Assembly: GCF_905171765.1 (NCBI RefSeq)
Contig: NC_053397.1
Span: 2,436,946 to 2,500,945 of the forward strand
Length of the DNA stretch: 64,000 nucleotides
Source: Bufo bufo
Lineage: Eukaryota > Chordata > Amphibia > Anura > Bufonidae
Direction: 5' to 3'
Every line of letters begins with the position of its first letter. The first letter of the stretch is position 1. This document shows, one piece after another, positions 46,900-60,458 of this stretch. The notes under the pieces were generated by a model. The model was not told the DNA's origin, ran no database searches, and saw only the letters and a list, made by a program, of their open reading frames with translations. A program made the position numbers and the translations under genes.

Positions 46900-49800
46900 G
46901 ATTGTATTCTCCTGTCCTACAGTCATCCTCTCCCCTGAAATGGCTGATAACAGGGGGCAATAGACTGTATTCTCCTGTCCTACAGTCATCCTCTCCCCTG
47001 ACATGGCTGATAACAGGAGGCAATAGACTGTATTCTCCTGTCCTACAGTCATCCTCTCCCCTGAAATGGCTGATAACAGGGGGCAATAGACTGTATTCTC
47101 CTGTCCTACAGTCATCCTCTCCCCTGAAATGGCTGATAACAGAGGGCAATAGACTGTATTCTCCTGTCCTACAGTCATCCTCTCCTCTGAAATGGCTGAT
47201 AACAGGGAGCAATAGACTGTATTCTCCTGTCCTACAGTCATCCTCTCCCCTGAAATGGCTGATAACAGGGGGCAATAGACTGTATTCTCCTGTCCTACAG
47301 TCATCCTCTCCCCTGAAATGGCTGATAACAGGGAGCAATAGACTGTATTATCCTGTCCTACAGTCATCCTCTCCCCTGAAATGGCTGATAACAGGGAGCA
47401 ATAGACTGTATTCTCCTGTCCTACAGTCATCCTCTCCCCTGAAATGGCTGATAACAGGGGGCAATAGACTGTATTCTCCTGTCCTACAGTCATCCTCTCC
47501 CCTGAAATGGCTGATAACAGGGGGGCAATAGACTGTATTCTCCTGTCCTACAGTCACCCTCTCCCCTGAAATGGCTGATAACAGGGGGGCAATAGACTGT
47601 ATTCTCCTGTCCTACAGTCATCCTCCCCCCTGAAATGGCTGATAACAGGGGGCAATAGATTGTATTCTCCTATCCTACAGTCATCCTCTCCCCTGAAATG
47701 GCTGATAACAGGGGGCAATAGACTGTATTCTCCTGTTCTACAGTCATCCTCTCCTCTGAAATGGCTGATAACAGGGGGCAATAGACTGTGTTCTCCAGTC
47801 CTACAGTCATCCTCCCCCTGAAATGGCTGATAACAGGGGGCAATAGACTGTATTCTCCTGTCCTACAGTCACCCTCTCCCCTGAAATGGCTGATAACAGG
47901 GGGCAATAGACTGTATTCTCCTGTCCTACAGTCATCCTCTCCCCTGAAATGGCTGATAACAGGGGGCAATAGACTGTATTCTCCTGTCCTACAGTCATCC
48001 TGTCCCCTGAAATGGCTGATAACAGGGAGCAATAGACTGTATTCTCCTGTCCTACAGTCATCCTCTCCCCTGAAATGGCTGATAACAGGGGGCAATAGAC
48101 TGTATTCTCCTGTCCTACAGTCATCCTCTCCCCTGAAATGGCTGATAACAGGGGGGCAATAGACTGTATTCTCCTGTCCTACAGTCACCCTCTCCCCTGA
48201 AATGGCTGATAACAGGGGGCAATAGACTGTATTCTCCTGTCCTACAGTCATCCTCTCCCCTGAAATGGCTGATAACAGGGGGCAATAGATTGTATTCTCC
48301 TGTCCTACAGTCATCCTCTCCCCTGAAATGGCTGATAACAGGGGGCAATAGACTGTATTCTCCTGTCCTACAGTCATCCTCTCCCCTGAAATGGCTGATA
48401 ACAGGGGGCAATAGACTGTATTCTCCTGTCCTACAGTCATCCTCTCCCCTGAAATGGCTGATAACAGGGAGCAATAGACTGTATTCTCCTGTCCTACAGT
48501 CATCCTCTCCCTGAAATGGCTGATAACAGGGGGCAATAGACTGTATTCTCCTGTCCTACAGTCATCCTCTCCCCTGAAATGGCTGATAACAGGGGCAATA
48601 GACTGTATTCTCCTGTCCTACAGTCATCCTCTCCTCTGAAATGGCTGATAACAGGGGGCAATAGACTGTATTCTCCTGTCCTACAGTCATCCTCTCCCCT
48701 GAAATGGCTGATAACAGGGGGCAATAGAATGTATTTTCCGGTCCTACAGTCATCCTCTCCTCTGAAATGGCTGATAACAGGAGCAATAGACTGTATTCTC
48801 CTGTCCTACAGTCATCCTCTCCCCTGAAATGGCTGATAACAGGGGGCAATAGACTGTATTCTCCTGTCCTACAGTCATCATCTCCCCTGAAATGGCTGAT
48901 AACAGGGGGCAATAGACTGTATTCTCCTGTTCTACAGTCATCCTCTCCCCTGAAATGGCTGATAACAGGGAGCAATAGACTGTATTCTCCTGTCCTACAG
49001 TCATCCTCTCCCCTGAAATGGCTGATAACAGGAAGCAATAGACTGTATTCTCCTGTTCTACAGTCATCCTCTCCCCTGAAATGGCTGATAACAGGGAGCA
49101 ATAGACTGTATTCTCCTGTCCTACAGTCATCCTCTCCTCTGAAATGGCTGATAACAGGGAGCAATAGACTGTATTCTCCTGTCCTACAGTCATCCTCTCC
49201 TCTGAAATGGCTGATAACAGGGGGCAATAGACTGTATTCTCCTGTCCTACAGTCATCCTCTCCCCTGAAATGGCTGATAACAGGGAGCAATAGACTGTAT
49301 TCTCCTGTCCTACAGTCATCCTCCCCCCTGAAATGGCTGATAACAGGGGGCAATAGATTGTATTCTCCTGTCTACAGTCATCCTCTCCCCTGAAATGGCT
49401 GATAACAGGGAGCAATAGACTGTATTCTCCTGTCCTACAGTCATCCTCTCCTCTGAAATGGCTGATAACAGGGGGCAATAGATTGTATTCTCCTGTCTAC
49501 AGTCATCCTCTCCCCTGAAATGGCTGATAACAGGGGGCAATAGACTGTATTCTCCTGTCCTACAGTCATCCTCTCCCCTGAAATGGCGTATAACAGGGGG
49601 CAATAGATTGTATTCTCCTGTCCTACAGTCATCCTCTCCCCTGACATGGCTGATAACAGGGAGCAATAGACTGTATTCTCCTGTCCTACAGTCATCATCT
49701 CCCCTGAAATGGCTGATAACAGGGGGCAATAGACTGTATTCTCCTGTCCTACAGTCATCCTCTCCCCTGAAATGGCTGATAACAGGGGGCAATAGACTGT

Positions 49801-51700
49801 ATTCTCCTGTCCTACAGTCATCCTCTCCCCTGAAATGGCTGATAACAGGGGGGCAATAGACTGTATTCTCCTGTCCTACAGTCATCCTCTCCCCTGAAAT
49901 GGCTGATAACAGGGGGCAATAGACTGTATTCTCCTGTCCTACAGTCATCCTCTCCCCTGAAATGGCTGATAACAGGGGGGCAATAGACTGTATTCTCCTG
50001 TCCTACAGTCATCCTCCCCCCTGAAATGGCTGATAACAGGGGGCAATAGATTGTATTCTCCTATCCTACAGTCATCCTCTCCCCTGAAATGGCTGATAAC
50101 AGGCGGCAATAGACTGTATTCTCCTGTCCTACAGTCATACTCTCCTCCCTGAAATGGCTGATAACAGGGGGCAATAGACTGTATTCTCCTGTCCTACAGT
50201 CATCCTCTCCCCTGAAATGGCTGATAACAGGCGGCAATAGACTGTATTCTCCTGTCCTACAGTCATCCTCTCCCCTGAAATGGCTGATAACAGGGGGCAA
50301 TAGATTGTATTCTCCTGTCCTACAGTCATCCTCTCCCCTGAAATGGCTGATAACAGGGGGCAATAGACTGTATTCTCCTGTCCTACAGTCATACTCTCCT
50401 CCCTGAAATGGCTGATAACAGGGGGCAATAGACTGTATTCTCCTGTCCTACAGTCATCCTCTCCCCTGAAATGGCTGATAACAGGCGGCAATAGACTGTA
50501 TTCTCCTGTCCTACAGTCATCCTCTCCTCTGAAATGGCTGATAACAGGGGGCAATAGACTGTATTCTCCTGTCCTACAGTCATCCTCTCCCCTGAAATGG
50601 CTGATAACAGGGAGCAATAGACTGTATTCTCCTGTCCTACAGTCATCCTCCCCCCTGAAATGGCTGATAACAGGGGGCAATAGATTGTATTCTCCTGTCT
50701 ACAGTCATCCTCTCCCCTGAAATGGCTGATAACAGGGAGCAATAGACTGTATTCTCCTGTCCTACAGTCATCCTCTCCTCTGAAATGGCTGATAACAGGG
50801 GGCAATAGATTGTATTCTCCTGTCTACAGTCATCCTCTCCCCTGAAATGGCTGATAACAGGGGGCAATAGACTGTATTCTCCTGTCCTACAGTCATCCTC
50901 TCCCCTGAAATGGCGTATAACAGGGGGCAATAGATTGTATTCTCCTGTCCTACAGTCATCCTCTCCCCTGACATGGCTGATAACAGGGAGCAATAGACTA
51001 TATTCTCCTGTCCTACAGTCATCATCTCCCCTGAAATGGCTGATAACAGGGGGCAATAGACTGTATTCTCCTGTCCTACAGTCATCCTCTCCCCTGAAAT
51101 GGCTGATAACAGGGGGCAATAGACTGTATTCTCCTGTCCTACAGTCATCCTCTCCCCTGAAATGGCTGATAACAGGGGGGCAATAGACTGTATTCTCCTG
51201 TCCTACAGTCATCCTCTCCCCTGAAATGGCTGATAACAGGGGGCAATAGACTGTATTCTCCTGTCCTACAGTCATCCTCTCCCCTGAAATGGCTGATAAC
51301 AGGGGGGCAATAGACTGTATTCTCCTGTCCTACAGTCATCCTCCCCCCTGAAATGGCTGATAACAGGGGGCAATAGATTGTATTCTCCTGTCCTACAGTC
51401 ATCCTCTCCCCTGAAATGGCTGATAACAGGCGGCAATAGACTGTATTCTCCTGTCCTACAGTCATACTCTCCTCCCTGAAATGGCTGATAACAGGGGGCA
51501 ATAGACTGTATTCTCCTGTCCTACAGTCATCCTCTCCCCTGAAATGGCTGATAACAGGCGGCAATAGACTGTATTCTCCTGTCCTACAGTCATCCTCTCC
51601 CCTGAAATGGCTGATAACAGGGGGCAATAGATTGTATTCTCCTGTCCTACAGTCATCCTCTCCCCTGAAATGGCTGATAACAGGGGGCAATAGACTGTAT
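46900..51700. repeat. 63-bp minisatellite, right part
   Basis: About 76 further copies of the unit described for the array at 36672, in the same orientation. Variants such as CTCCTCCCTGAAATGG (50144, 50395, 51470), GAAATGGCGTATAACAGG (49583, 50910) and ACATGGCTGATAACAGG mark block duplications. One 1,327-bp block is repeated almost unchanged (about 49316-49948 and 50643-51275). Long minus-strand frames, up to 368 codons on the left part and 288 here, are artefacts of a 21-codon period. Confidence 0.96.
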
Positions 51701-51853
51701 GTACAGGCAATCTGCAAATGTATTGACCCCTTAAGGAAATGTTTTCTGCCAGTTAAAACTAGATAGTAACACATTCCCTTTAATACTGACATGGAAAATT
51801 AAGAATAACATCACTAAGAATTCTTAAAAAATCTGATAATTATAAAAACCGAT
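51701..51853. other. No gene; partial T2-like MITE end
   Basis: Contains ACATTCCCTTTAA (51771-51783), the reverse complement of a TTAAAGGGAATGT end like the T2-type MITE terminus (TTAAAGGRR). The matching second end was not found with confidence. Confidence 0.45.
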
Positions 51854-51857
51854 TTAA

Positions 51858-52286
51858 AGAGGACCTCTCCCCGCTCCTGCCTGTGGTAATAGCTCCATGC
51901 ATGCCCCACGTACTAACAATCCTGGAGCCTCTATTCTTCTGTCTGTATGTTGTGCCGTACCTTTATTATTTCTACAAGAAGTTATGAATAATTACTATTA
52001 GCCTTCAGTAAGGGTACAGAGGGGTGTAACCAGTTAGGGGGGGTACCTGCACAGACTGAAAATGGCAGCACTGATTGGATAGAGTCAGTCTGTGCAGGTA
52101 CCCCCCCTAACTGGTTACACCCCTCTGTACCCTTACTGAAGGCTAATAGTAATTATTCATAACTTCTTGTAGAAATAATAAAGGTCCGGCACAACATACA
52201 GAGAGAAGAATAGAGGCTCCAGGATTGTTAGTACGTGGGGCATGCATGGAGCTATTACCACAGGCAGGAGCGGGGAGAGGTCCTCT
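51858..52286. mobile_element. 429-bp palindromic MITE, TTAA-flanked
   Basis: The left arm (51858-52059) and right arm (52085-52286) are 202 bp each and almost perfectly complementary around a 25-nt loop (52060-52084). Mismatches are few, for example around 51940-51960. The ends read AGAGGACCTCTCC, and both sides abut TTAA (51854-51857, 52287-52290). The TTAA target and TTAAAG-like terminus fit T2-type (Kolobok superfamily) MITEs known from Xenopus; piggyBac also uses TTAA. It is non-coding. Confidence 0.82.
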
Positions 52287-52290
52287 TTAA

Positions 52291-52492
52291 ACAATAGGTC
52301 ATTTCCTTTAAGGTCCTGGTTACCCGAGTCGAGCAGCAGATGTTATTCAGGATCTTAACTTCTTGGGATGGAACCAAAATAACAAATCTCAGAATGTGAA
52401 CAACTGGCAGCATGAAATAATAGGAATTGCCCCCTCAAAACACATGAGAAGAGCTATCTGCTGCACCCATATCAACATGGTATACATATCCC
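52291..52492. other. No gene seen
   Basis: Short unique stretch between the palindromic element and the 92-bp array. Confidence 0.5.
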
Positions 52493-55400
52493 AAATTATA
52501 CCCCAGAGCTGCACTCACTATTCTGCTGGTGCAGTCACTGTGCACATACATTACTTATCCTGTACTGATCCTGAGTTACATCCTGTATTATACTCCAGAG
52601 CTGCACTCACTATTCTGCTGGTACAGTCACTGTGTACATACATTACTTATCCTGTACTGATCCTTAGTTACATCCTGTATTATACTCCAGAGCTGCACTC
52701 ACTATTCTGCTGGTGCAGTCACTGTGTACATACATTACTTATCCTGTACTGATCCTGAGTTACATCCTGTATTATACTCCAGAGCTGCACTCACTATTCT
52801 GCTGGTGCAGTCACTGTGTACATACATTACTTATCCTGGACTGATCCTGAGTTACATCCTGTATTATACTCCAGAGCTGCACTCACTATTCTGCTGGTGC
52901 AGTCACTGTGTACATACATTACTTATCCTGTACTGATCCTGAGTTACATCCTGTATTATACTCCAGAGCTGCACTCACTATTCTGCTGGTGCAGTCACTG
53001 TGTACATACATTACTTATCCTGTACTGATCCTGAGTTACATCCTGTATTATACTCCAGAGCTGCACTCACTATTCTGCTGGTGCAGTCGCTGTGTACATA
53101 CATTACTTATCCTGGACTGATCCTGAGTTACATCCTGTATTATACTCCAGAGCTGCACTCACTATTCTGCTGGTGCAGTCACTGTGTACATACATTACTT
53201 ATCCTGGACTGATCCTGAGTTACATCCTGTATTATACTCCAGAGCTGCACTCACTATTCTGCTGGTGCAGTCACTGTGTACATACATTACTTATCCTGTA
53301 CTGATCCTGAGTTACATCCTGTATTATACCCCAGAGCTGCACTCACTATTCTGCTGGTGCAGTCGCTGTGTACATACATTACTTATCCTGGACTGATCCT
53401 GAGTTACATCCTGTATTATACTCCAGAGCTGCACTCACTATTCTGCTGGTGCAGTCACTGTGTACATACATTACTTATCCTGTACTGATCCTGAGTTACA
53501 TCCTGTATTATACTCCAGAGCTGCACTCACTATTCTGCTGGTGCAGTCACTGTGTACATACATTACTTATCCTGGACTGATCCTGAGTTACATCCTGTAT
53601 TATACTCCAGAGCTGCACTCACTATTCTGCTGGTGCAGTCACTGTGTACATACATTACTTATCCTGGACTGATCCTGAGTTACATCCTGTATTATACTCC
53701 AGAGCTGCACTCACTATTCTGCTGGTGCAGTCACTGTGTACATACATTACTTATCCTGTACTGATCCTGAGTTACATCCTGTATTATACCCCAGAGCTGC
53801 ACTCACTATTCTGCTGGTGCAGTCGCTGTGTACATACATTACTTATCCTGGACTGATCCTGAGTTACATCCTGTATTATACTCCAGAGCTGCACTCACTA
53901 TTCTGCTGGTGCAGTCGCTGTGTACATACATTACTTATCCTGGACTGATCCTGAGTTACATCCTGTATTATACTCCAGAGCTGCACTCACTATTCTGCTG
54001 GTGCAGTCACTGTGTACATACATTACTTATCCTGTACTGATCCTGAGTTACATCCTGTATTATACTCCAGAGCTGCACTCACTATTCTGCTGGTGCAGTC
54101 ACTGTGTACATACATTACTTATCCTGTACTGATCCTGAGTTACATCCTGTATTATACTCCAGAGCTGCACTCACTATTCTGCTGGTGCAGTCACTGTGTA
54201 CATACATTACTTATCCTGGACTGATCCTGAGTTACATCCTGTATTATACTCCAGAGCTGCACTCACTATTCTGCTGGTGCAGTCACTGTGTACATACATT
54301 ACTTATCCTGTACTGATCCTGAGTTACATCCTGTATTATACTCCAGAGCTGCACTCACTATTCTGCTGGTGCAGTCACTGTGTACATACATTACTTATCC
54401 TGTACTGATCCTGAGTTACATCCTGTATTATACTCCAGAGCTGCACTCACTATTCTGCTGGTGCAGTCACTGTGTACATACATTACTGATCCTGTACTGA
54501 TCCTGAGTTACATCCTGTATTATACTCCAGAGCTGCACTCACTATTCTGCTGGTGCAGTCACTGTGTACATACATTACTTATCCTGGACTGATCCTGAGT
54601 TACATCCTGTATTATACTCCAGAGCTGCACTCACTATTCTGCTGGTGCAGTCACTGTGTACATACATTACTTATCCTGTACTGATCCTGAGTTACATCCT
54701 GTATTATACTCCAGAGCTGCACTCACTATTCTGCTGGTGCAGTCACTGTGTACATACATTACTTATCCTGTACTGATCCTGAGTTACATCCTGTATTATA
54801 CTCCAGAGCTGCACTCACTGTTCTGCTGGTGCAGTCACTGTGTACATACATTACTTATCCTGTACTGATCCGGAGTTACATCCTGCATTATACTCCAGAG
54901 CTGCACTCACTATTCTGCTGGTGCAGTCTCTGTGTACATACATTACTTATCCTATACTGATCCTGAGTAACATCCTGTATTATACTCCAGAGCTGCACTC
55001 ACTATTCTGCTGGTGCAGTCACTGTGTACATACATTACTGATCCTGTACTGATCCTGAGTTACATCCTGTATTATACTCCAGAGCTGCACTCACTATTCT
55101 GCTGGTGCAGTCACTGTGTACATACATTACTTATCCTGTACTGATCCTGAGTTACATCCTGTATTATACTCCAGAGCTGCACTCACTATTCTGCTGGTGC
55201 AGTCACTGTGTACATACATTACTTATCCTGTACTGATCCGGAGTTACATCCTGTATTATACTCCAGAGCTGCACTCACTATTCTGCTGGTGCAGTCACTG
55301 TGTACATACATTACTTATCCTGTACTGATCCTGAGTTACATCCTGTATTATACTCCAGAGCTGCACTCACTATTCTGCTGGTGCAGTCACTGTGTACATA

Positions 55401-58400
55401 CATTACTTATCCTGCACTGATCCTGAGTTACATCCTGTATTATACTCCAGAGCTGCACTCACTATTCTGCTGGTGCAGTCACTGTGTACAGACATTACTC
55501 ATCCTGTACTGATCCTGAGTTACATCCTGTATTATACTACAGAGCTGCACTCACTATTCTGCTGGTGCAGTCACTGTGTACATACATTACTTATCCTGTA
55601 CTGATCCTGAGTTACATCCTGTATTATACTCCAGAGCTGCACTCACTATTCTGCTGGTGCAGTCACTGTGTACATACATTACTTATCCTGTACTGATCCT
55701 GAGTTACATCCTGTATTATACTACAGAGCTGCACTCACTATTCTGCTGGTGCAGTCACTGTGTACATACATTACTTATCCTGTACTGATCCTGAGTTACA
55801 TCCTGTATTACACTCCGGAGCTGCACTCACTATTCTGCTGGTGCAGTCACTGTGTACATACATTGCTTATCCTGTACTGATCCTGAGTTACATCCTGTAT
55901 TACACTCCGGAGCTGCACTCACTATTCTGCTGGTGCAGTCACTGTGTACATACATTACTTGTCCTGTACTGATCCTGAGTTACATCCTGTATTATACTCC
56001 AGAGCTGCACTCACTATTCTGCTGGTGCAGTCACTGTGTACATACATTGCTTATCCTGTACTGATCCTGAGTTACATCCTGTATTATACCCCAGAGCTGC
56101 ACTCACTATTCTGCTGGTGCAGTCACTGTGTACATACATTACTTATCCTGTACTGATCCTGAGTTACATCCTGTATTATACTACAGAGCTGCACTCACTA
56201 TTCTGCTGGTGCAGTCACTGTGTACATACATTACTTGTCCTGTACTGATCCTGAGTTACATCCTGTATTATACTCCAGAGCTGCACTCACTATTCTGCTG
56301 GTGCAGTCACTGTGTACATACATTACTTATCCTGTACTGATCCTGAGTTACATCCTGTATTACACTCCGGAGCTGCACTCACTATTCTGCTGGTGCAGTC
56401 ACTGTGTACATACATTGCTTATCCTGTACTGATCCTGAGTTACATCCTGTATTACACTCCGGAGCTGCACTCACTATTCTGCTGGTGCAGTCACTGTGTA
56501 CATACATTACTTGTCCTGTACTGATCCTGAGTTACATCCTGTATTATACTCCAGAGCTGCACTCACTATTCTGCTGGTGCAGTCACTGTGTACATACATT
56601 GCTTATCCTGTACTGATCCTGAGTTACATCCTGTATTATACCCCAGAGCTGCACTCACTATTCTGCTGGTGGAGTCACTGTGTACATACATTACTTATCC
56701 TGTACTGATCCTGAGTTACATCCTGTATTATACTCCAGAGCTGCACTCACTATTCTGCTGGTGCAGTCACTGTGTACATACATTACTTATCCTGTACTGA
56801 TCCTGAGTTACATCCTGTATTATACTCCAGAGCTGCACTCACTCTTCTGCTGGTGCAGTCACTGTGTACATACATTGCTTATCCTGTACTGATCCTGAGT
56901 TACATCCTGTATTACACTCCGGAGCTGCACTCACTATTCTGCTGGTGGAGTCACTGTGTACATACATTACTTATCCTGTACTGATCCTGAGTTACATCCT
57001 GTATTATACTCCAGAGCTGCACTCACTATTCTGCTGGTGCAGTCACTGTGTACATACATTACTTATCCTGTACTGATCCTGAGTTACATCCTGTATTATA
57101 CTCCAGAGCTGCACTCACTATTCTGCTGGTGCAGTCACTGTGTACATACATTACTTATCCTGGACTGATCCTGAGTTACATCCTGTATTATACTCCAGAG
57201 CTGCACTCACTATTCTGCTGGTGCAGTCACTGTGTACATACATTACTTATCCTGGACTGATCCTGAGTTACATCCTGTATTATACTCCAGAGCTGCACTC
57301 ACTATTCTGCTGGTGCAGTCACTGTGTACATACATTACTTATCCTGTACTGATCCTGAGTTACATCCTGTATTATACTCCAGAGCTGCACTCACTATTCT
57401 GCTGGTGCAGTCACTGTGTACATACATTACTTATCCTGGACTGATCCTGAGTTACATCCTGTATTATACTCCAGAGCTGCACTCACTGTTCTGCTGGTGC
57501 AGTCACTGTGTACATACATTACTTATCCTGTACTGATCCGGAGTTACATCCTGCATTATACTCCAGAGCTGCACTCACTATTCTGCTGGTGCAGTCACTG
57601 TGTACATACATTACTTATCCTGTACTGATCCGGAGTTACATCCTGTATTATACTCCAGAGCTGCACTCACTATTCTGCTGGTGCAGTCACTGTGTACATA
57701 CATTACTTATCCTGTACTGATCCTGAGTTACATCCTGTATTATACTCCAGAGCTGCACTCACTATTCTGCTGGTGCAGTCACTGTGTACATACATTACTT
57801 ATCCTGCACTGATCCTGAGTTACATCCTGTATTATACTCCAGAGCTGCACTCACTATTCTGCTGGTGCAGTCACTGTGTACAGACATTACTCATCCTGTA
57901 CTGATCCTGAGTTACATCCTGTATTATACTACAGAGCTGCACTCACTATTCTGCTGGTGCAGTCACTGTGTACATACATTACTTATCCTGTACTGATCCT
58001 GAGTTACATCCTGTATTATACTCCAGAGCTGCACTCACTATTCTGCTGGTGCAGTCACTGTGTACATACATTACTTATCCTGTACTGATCCTGAGTTACA
58101 TCCTGTATTATACTAGAGAGCTGCACTCACTATTCTGCTGGTGCAGTCACTGTGTACATACATTACTTATCCTGTACTGATCCTGAGTTACATCCTGTAT
58201 TACACTCCGGAGCTGCACTCACTATTCTGCTGGTGCAGTCACTGTGTACATACATTGCTTATCCTGGACTGATCCTGAGTTACATCCTGTATTATACTCC
58301 AGAGCTGCACTCACTATTCTGCTGGTGCAGTCACTGTGTACATACATTACTTATCCTGTACTGATCCTGAGTTACATCCTGTATTACACTCCGGAGCTGC

Positions 58401-59600
58401 ACTCACTATTCTGCTGGTGCAGTCACTGTGTACATACATTACTTGTCCTGTACTGATCCTGAGTTACATCCTGTATTATACTCCAGAGCTGCACTCACTA
58501 TTCTGCTGGTGCAGTCACTGTGTACATACATTGCTTATCCTGTACTGATCCTGAGTTACATCCTGTATTATACCCCAGAGCTGCACTCACTATTCTGCTG
58601 GTGGAGTCACTGTGTACATACATTACTTATCCTGTACTGATCCTGAGTTACATCCTGTATTATACTCCAGAGCTGCACTCACTATTCTGCTGGTGCAGTC
58701 ACTGTGTACATACATTACTTATCCTGTACTGATCCTGAGTTACATCCTGTATTATACTCCAGAGCTGCACTCACTCTTCTGCTGGTGCAGTCACTGTGTA
58801 CATACATTACTTATCCTGTACTGATCCTGAGTTACATCCTGTATTATACTCCAGAGCTGCACTCACTATTCTGCTGGTGCAGTCACTGTGTACATACATT
58901 ACTTATCCTGTACTGATCCTGAGTTACATCCTGTATTATACTCCAGAGCTGCACTCACTATTCTGCTGGTGCAGTCACTGTGTACATACATTACTTATCC
59001 TGTACTGATCCTGAGTTACATCCTGTATTATACCCCAGAGCTGCACTCACTATTCTGCTGGTGCAGTCACTATGTACATACATTACTTATCCTGTACTGA
59101 TCCTGAGTTACATCCTGTATTATACTCCAGAGCTGCACTCACTATTCTGCTGGTGCAGTCACTATGTACATACATTACTTATCCTGTACTGATCCTGAGT
59201 TACATCCTATATTATACTCCAGAGCTGCACTCACTATTCTGCTGGTGCAGTCACTGTGTACATACATTACTTATCCTGTACTGATACTGAGTTACATCCT
59301 GTATTATACTCCAGAGCTGCACTCACTATTCTGCTGGTGCAGTCACTGTGTACATACATTACTTATCCTGTACTGATCCTGAGTTACATCCTGCAGTATA
59401 CTCCAGAGCTGCACTCACTATACTGCTGGTGCAGTCACTGTGTACATACATTACTTATCCTGTACTGATCCTGAGTTACATCCTGTATTATACTCCAGAG
59501 CTGCACTCACTATTCTGCTGGTGCAGTCACTGTGTACATACATTGCTTATCCTGTACTGATCCTGAGTTACATCCTGTATTACACTCCGGAGCTGCACTC
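52493..59600. repeat. 92-bp minisatellite array, about 77 units
   Basis: Very regular 92-bp units with CCAGAGCTGCACTCACTATT, CTGCTGGTGCAGTCACTGTG and TACATACATTACTTATCCTG. Length is almost constant, so 70-codon frames recur every 92 bp. Variant markers (CACTCCGGAGC, ACCCCAGAGC, CATTGCTTATC, CTGGACTGATC, CTACAGAGC) show block duplications of 5, 6 and about 26-29 units. The unit shares its core with the DAG1 intron 2 array. Confidence 0.97.
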
Positions 59601-59852
59601 ATCATGTAAGTGCCTCTAATTACTTAGGAAACAGATCTCCGCAGAGAACAACTGTTGATATGTTGTTGTGCTTTCTTTCAAGACGACCTTTTCCGAGCGG
59701 CCATGAAGGTGAAGTCAGTGACGGAACGTCTTGTTTGATGTTCTCCCTCCCTGAGATTTCTTCTCATTAGTGTTCAGATTCTGCAGCTGCTGAGTTTCCT
59801 TTGTTTTGTTCTCAGTTTTTCCATCCCATGAAGTAAAATCCTGCAATCGCAA
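59601..59852. other. No gene seen
   Basis: Unique sequence. A weak polypyrimidine stretch (59780-59825) has no convincing exon next to it. Confidence 0.5.
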
Positions 59853-60028
59853 CCTGCGGGAAAGCCCCGCTCCTGAGCCGCCCGGCGGGAAAGCCCCGCT
59901 CCTGATCCGCCCTGCGGGAAAGCACCGCTCCTGATCCGCACAGCGGGAAAGCACCGCTCCTGATCCGCACAGCGGGAAAGCACCGCTCCTAATCCGCCCT
60001 GCGGGAAAGCACCGCTCCTGATCCGCCC
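59853..60028. repeat. 29-bp minisatellite, six units
   Basis: Six copies of GCGGGAAAGCACCGCTCCTG followed by ATCCGCMCN. Each unit contains an inverted GCGGG/CCGC element. Confidence 0.93.
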
Positions 60029-60458
60029 AGCGATACCAGCGATACTAGCGATACCAGCGATACCGGCGATACTAGCGATACCGGCAATACTAGCGATACC
60101 AGCGATACTAGCGATACCGGCAATACTAGCGATACCAGCAATACTAGAGATACTAGCGATACCAGCAATACCAGCGATACTAGCGATACCAGCAATACTA
60201 GCGATACCAGCGATACCAGCAATACCAGCGATACTAGCGATACCAGCAATACTAGCGATACTAGCAATACTAGCGATACCAGCGATACTAGCGATACTAG
60301 CAATACTAGCGATACCAGCGATACCAGCAATACTAGCGATACTAGCGATACCAGCAATACTAGCGATACTAGCAATACTAGCGATACCAGCGATACTAGC
60401 GATACTAGCAATACTAGCGATACCAGCGATACTAGCGATACCAGCAATACCAGCGATC
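60029..60458. repeat. 9-bp repeat array, about 47 units
   Basis: Tandem AGCGATACC, AGCGATACT, AGCAATACC and AGCAATACT. It starts directly at the end of the 29-bp array. Minus-strand translation is a Leu/Val/Ser run and is an artefact. Confidence 0.96.

Noticed and set aside
36672..51700. TCCTACAG in each 63-bp unit as a functional splice acceptor
   Set aside because: The motif looks like an acceptor, but there is no host gene spanning the array in the matching orientation.
52724..59560. Seventy-seven 70-codon frames at 92-bp steps
   Set aside because: Identical artefacts of the 92-bp unit; no ribosome or transcript evidence can be seen.
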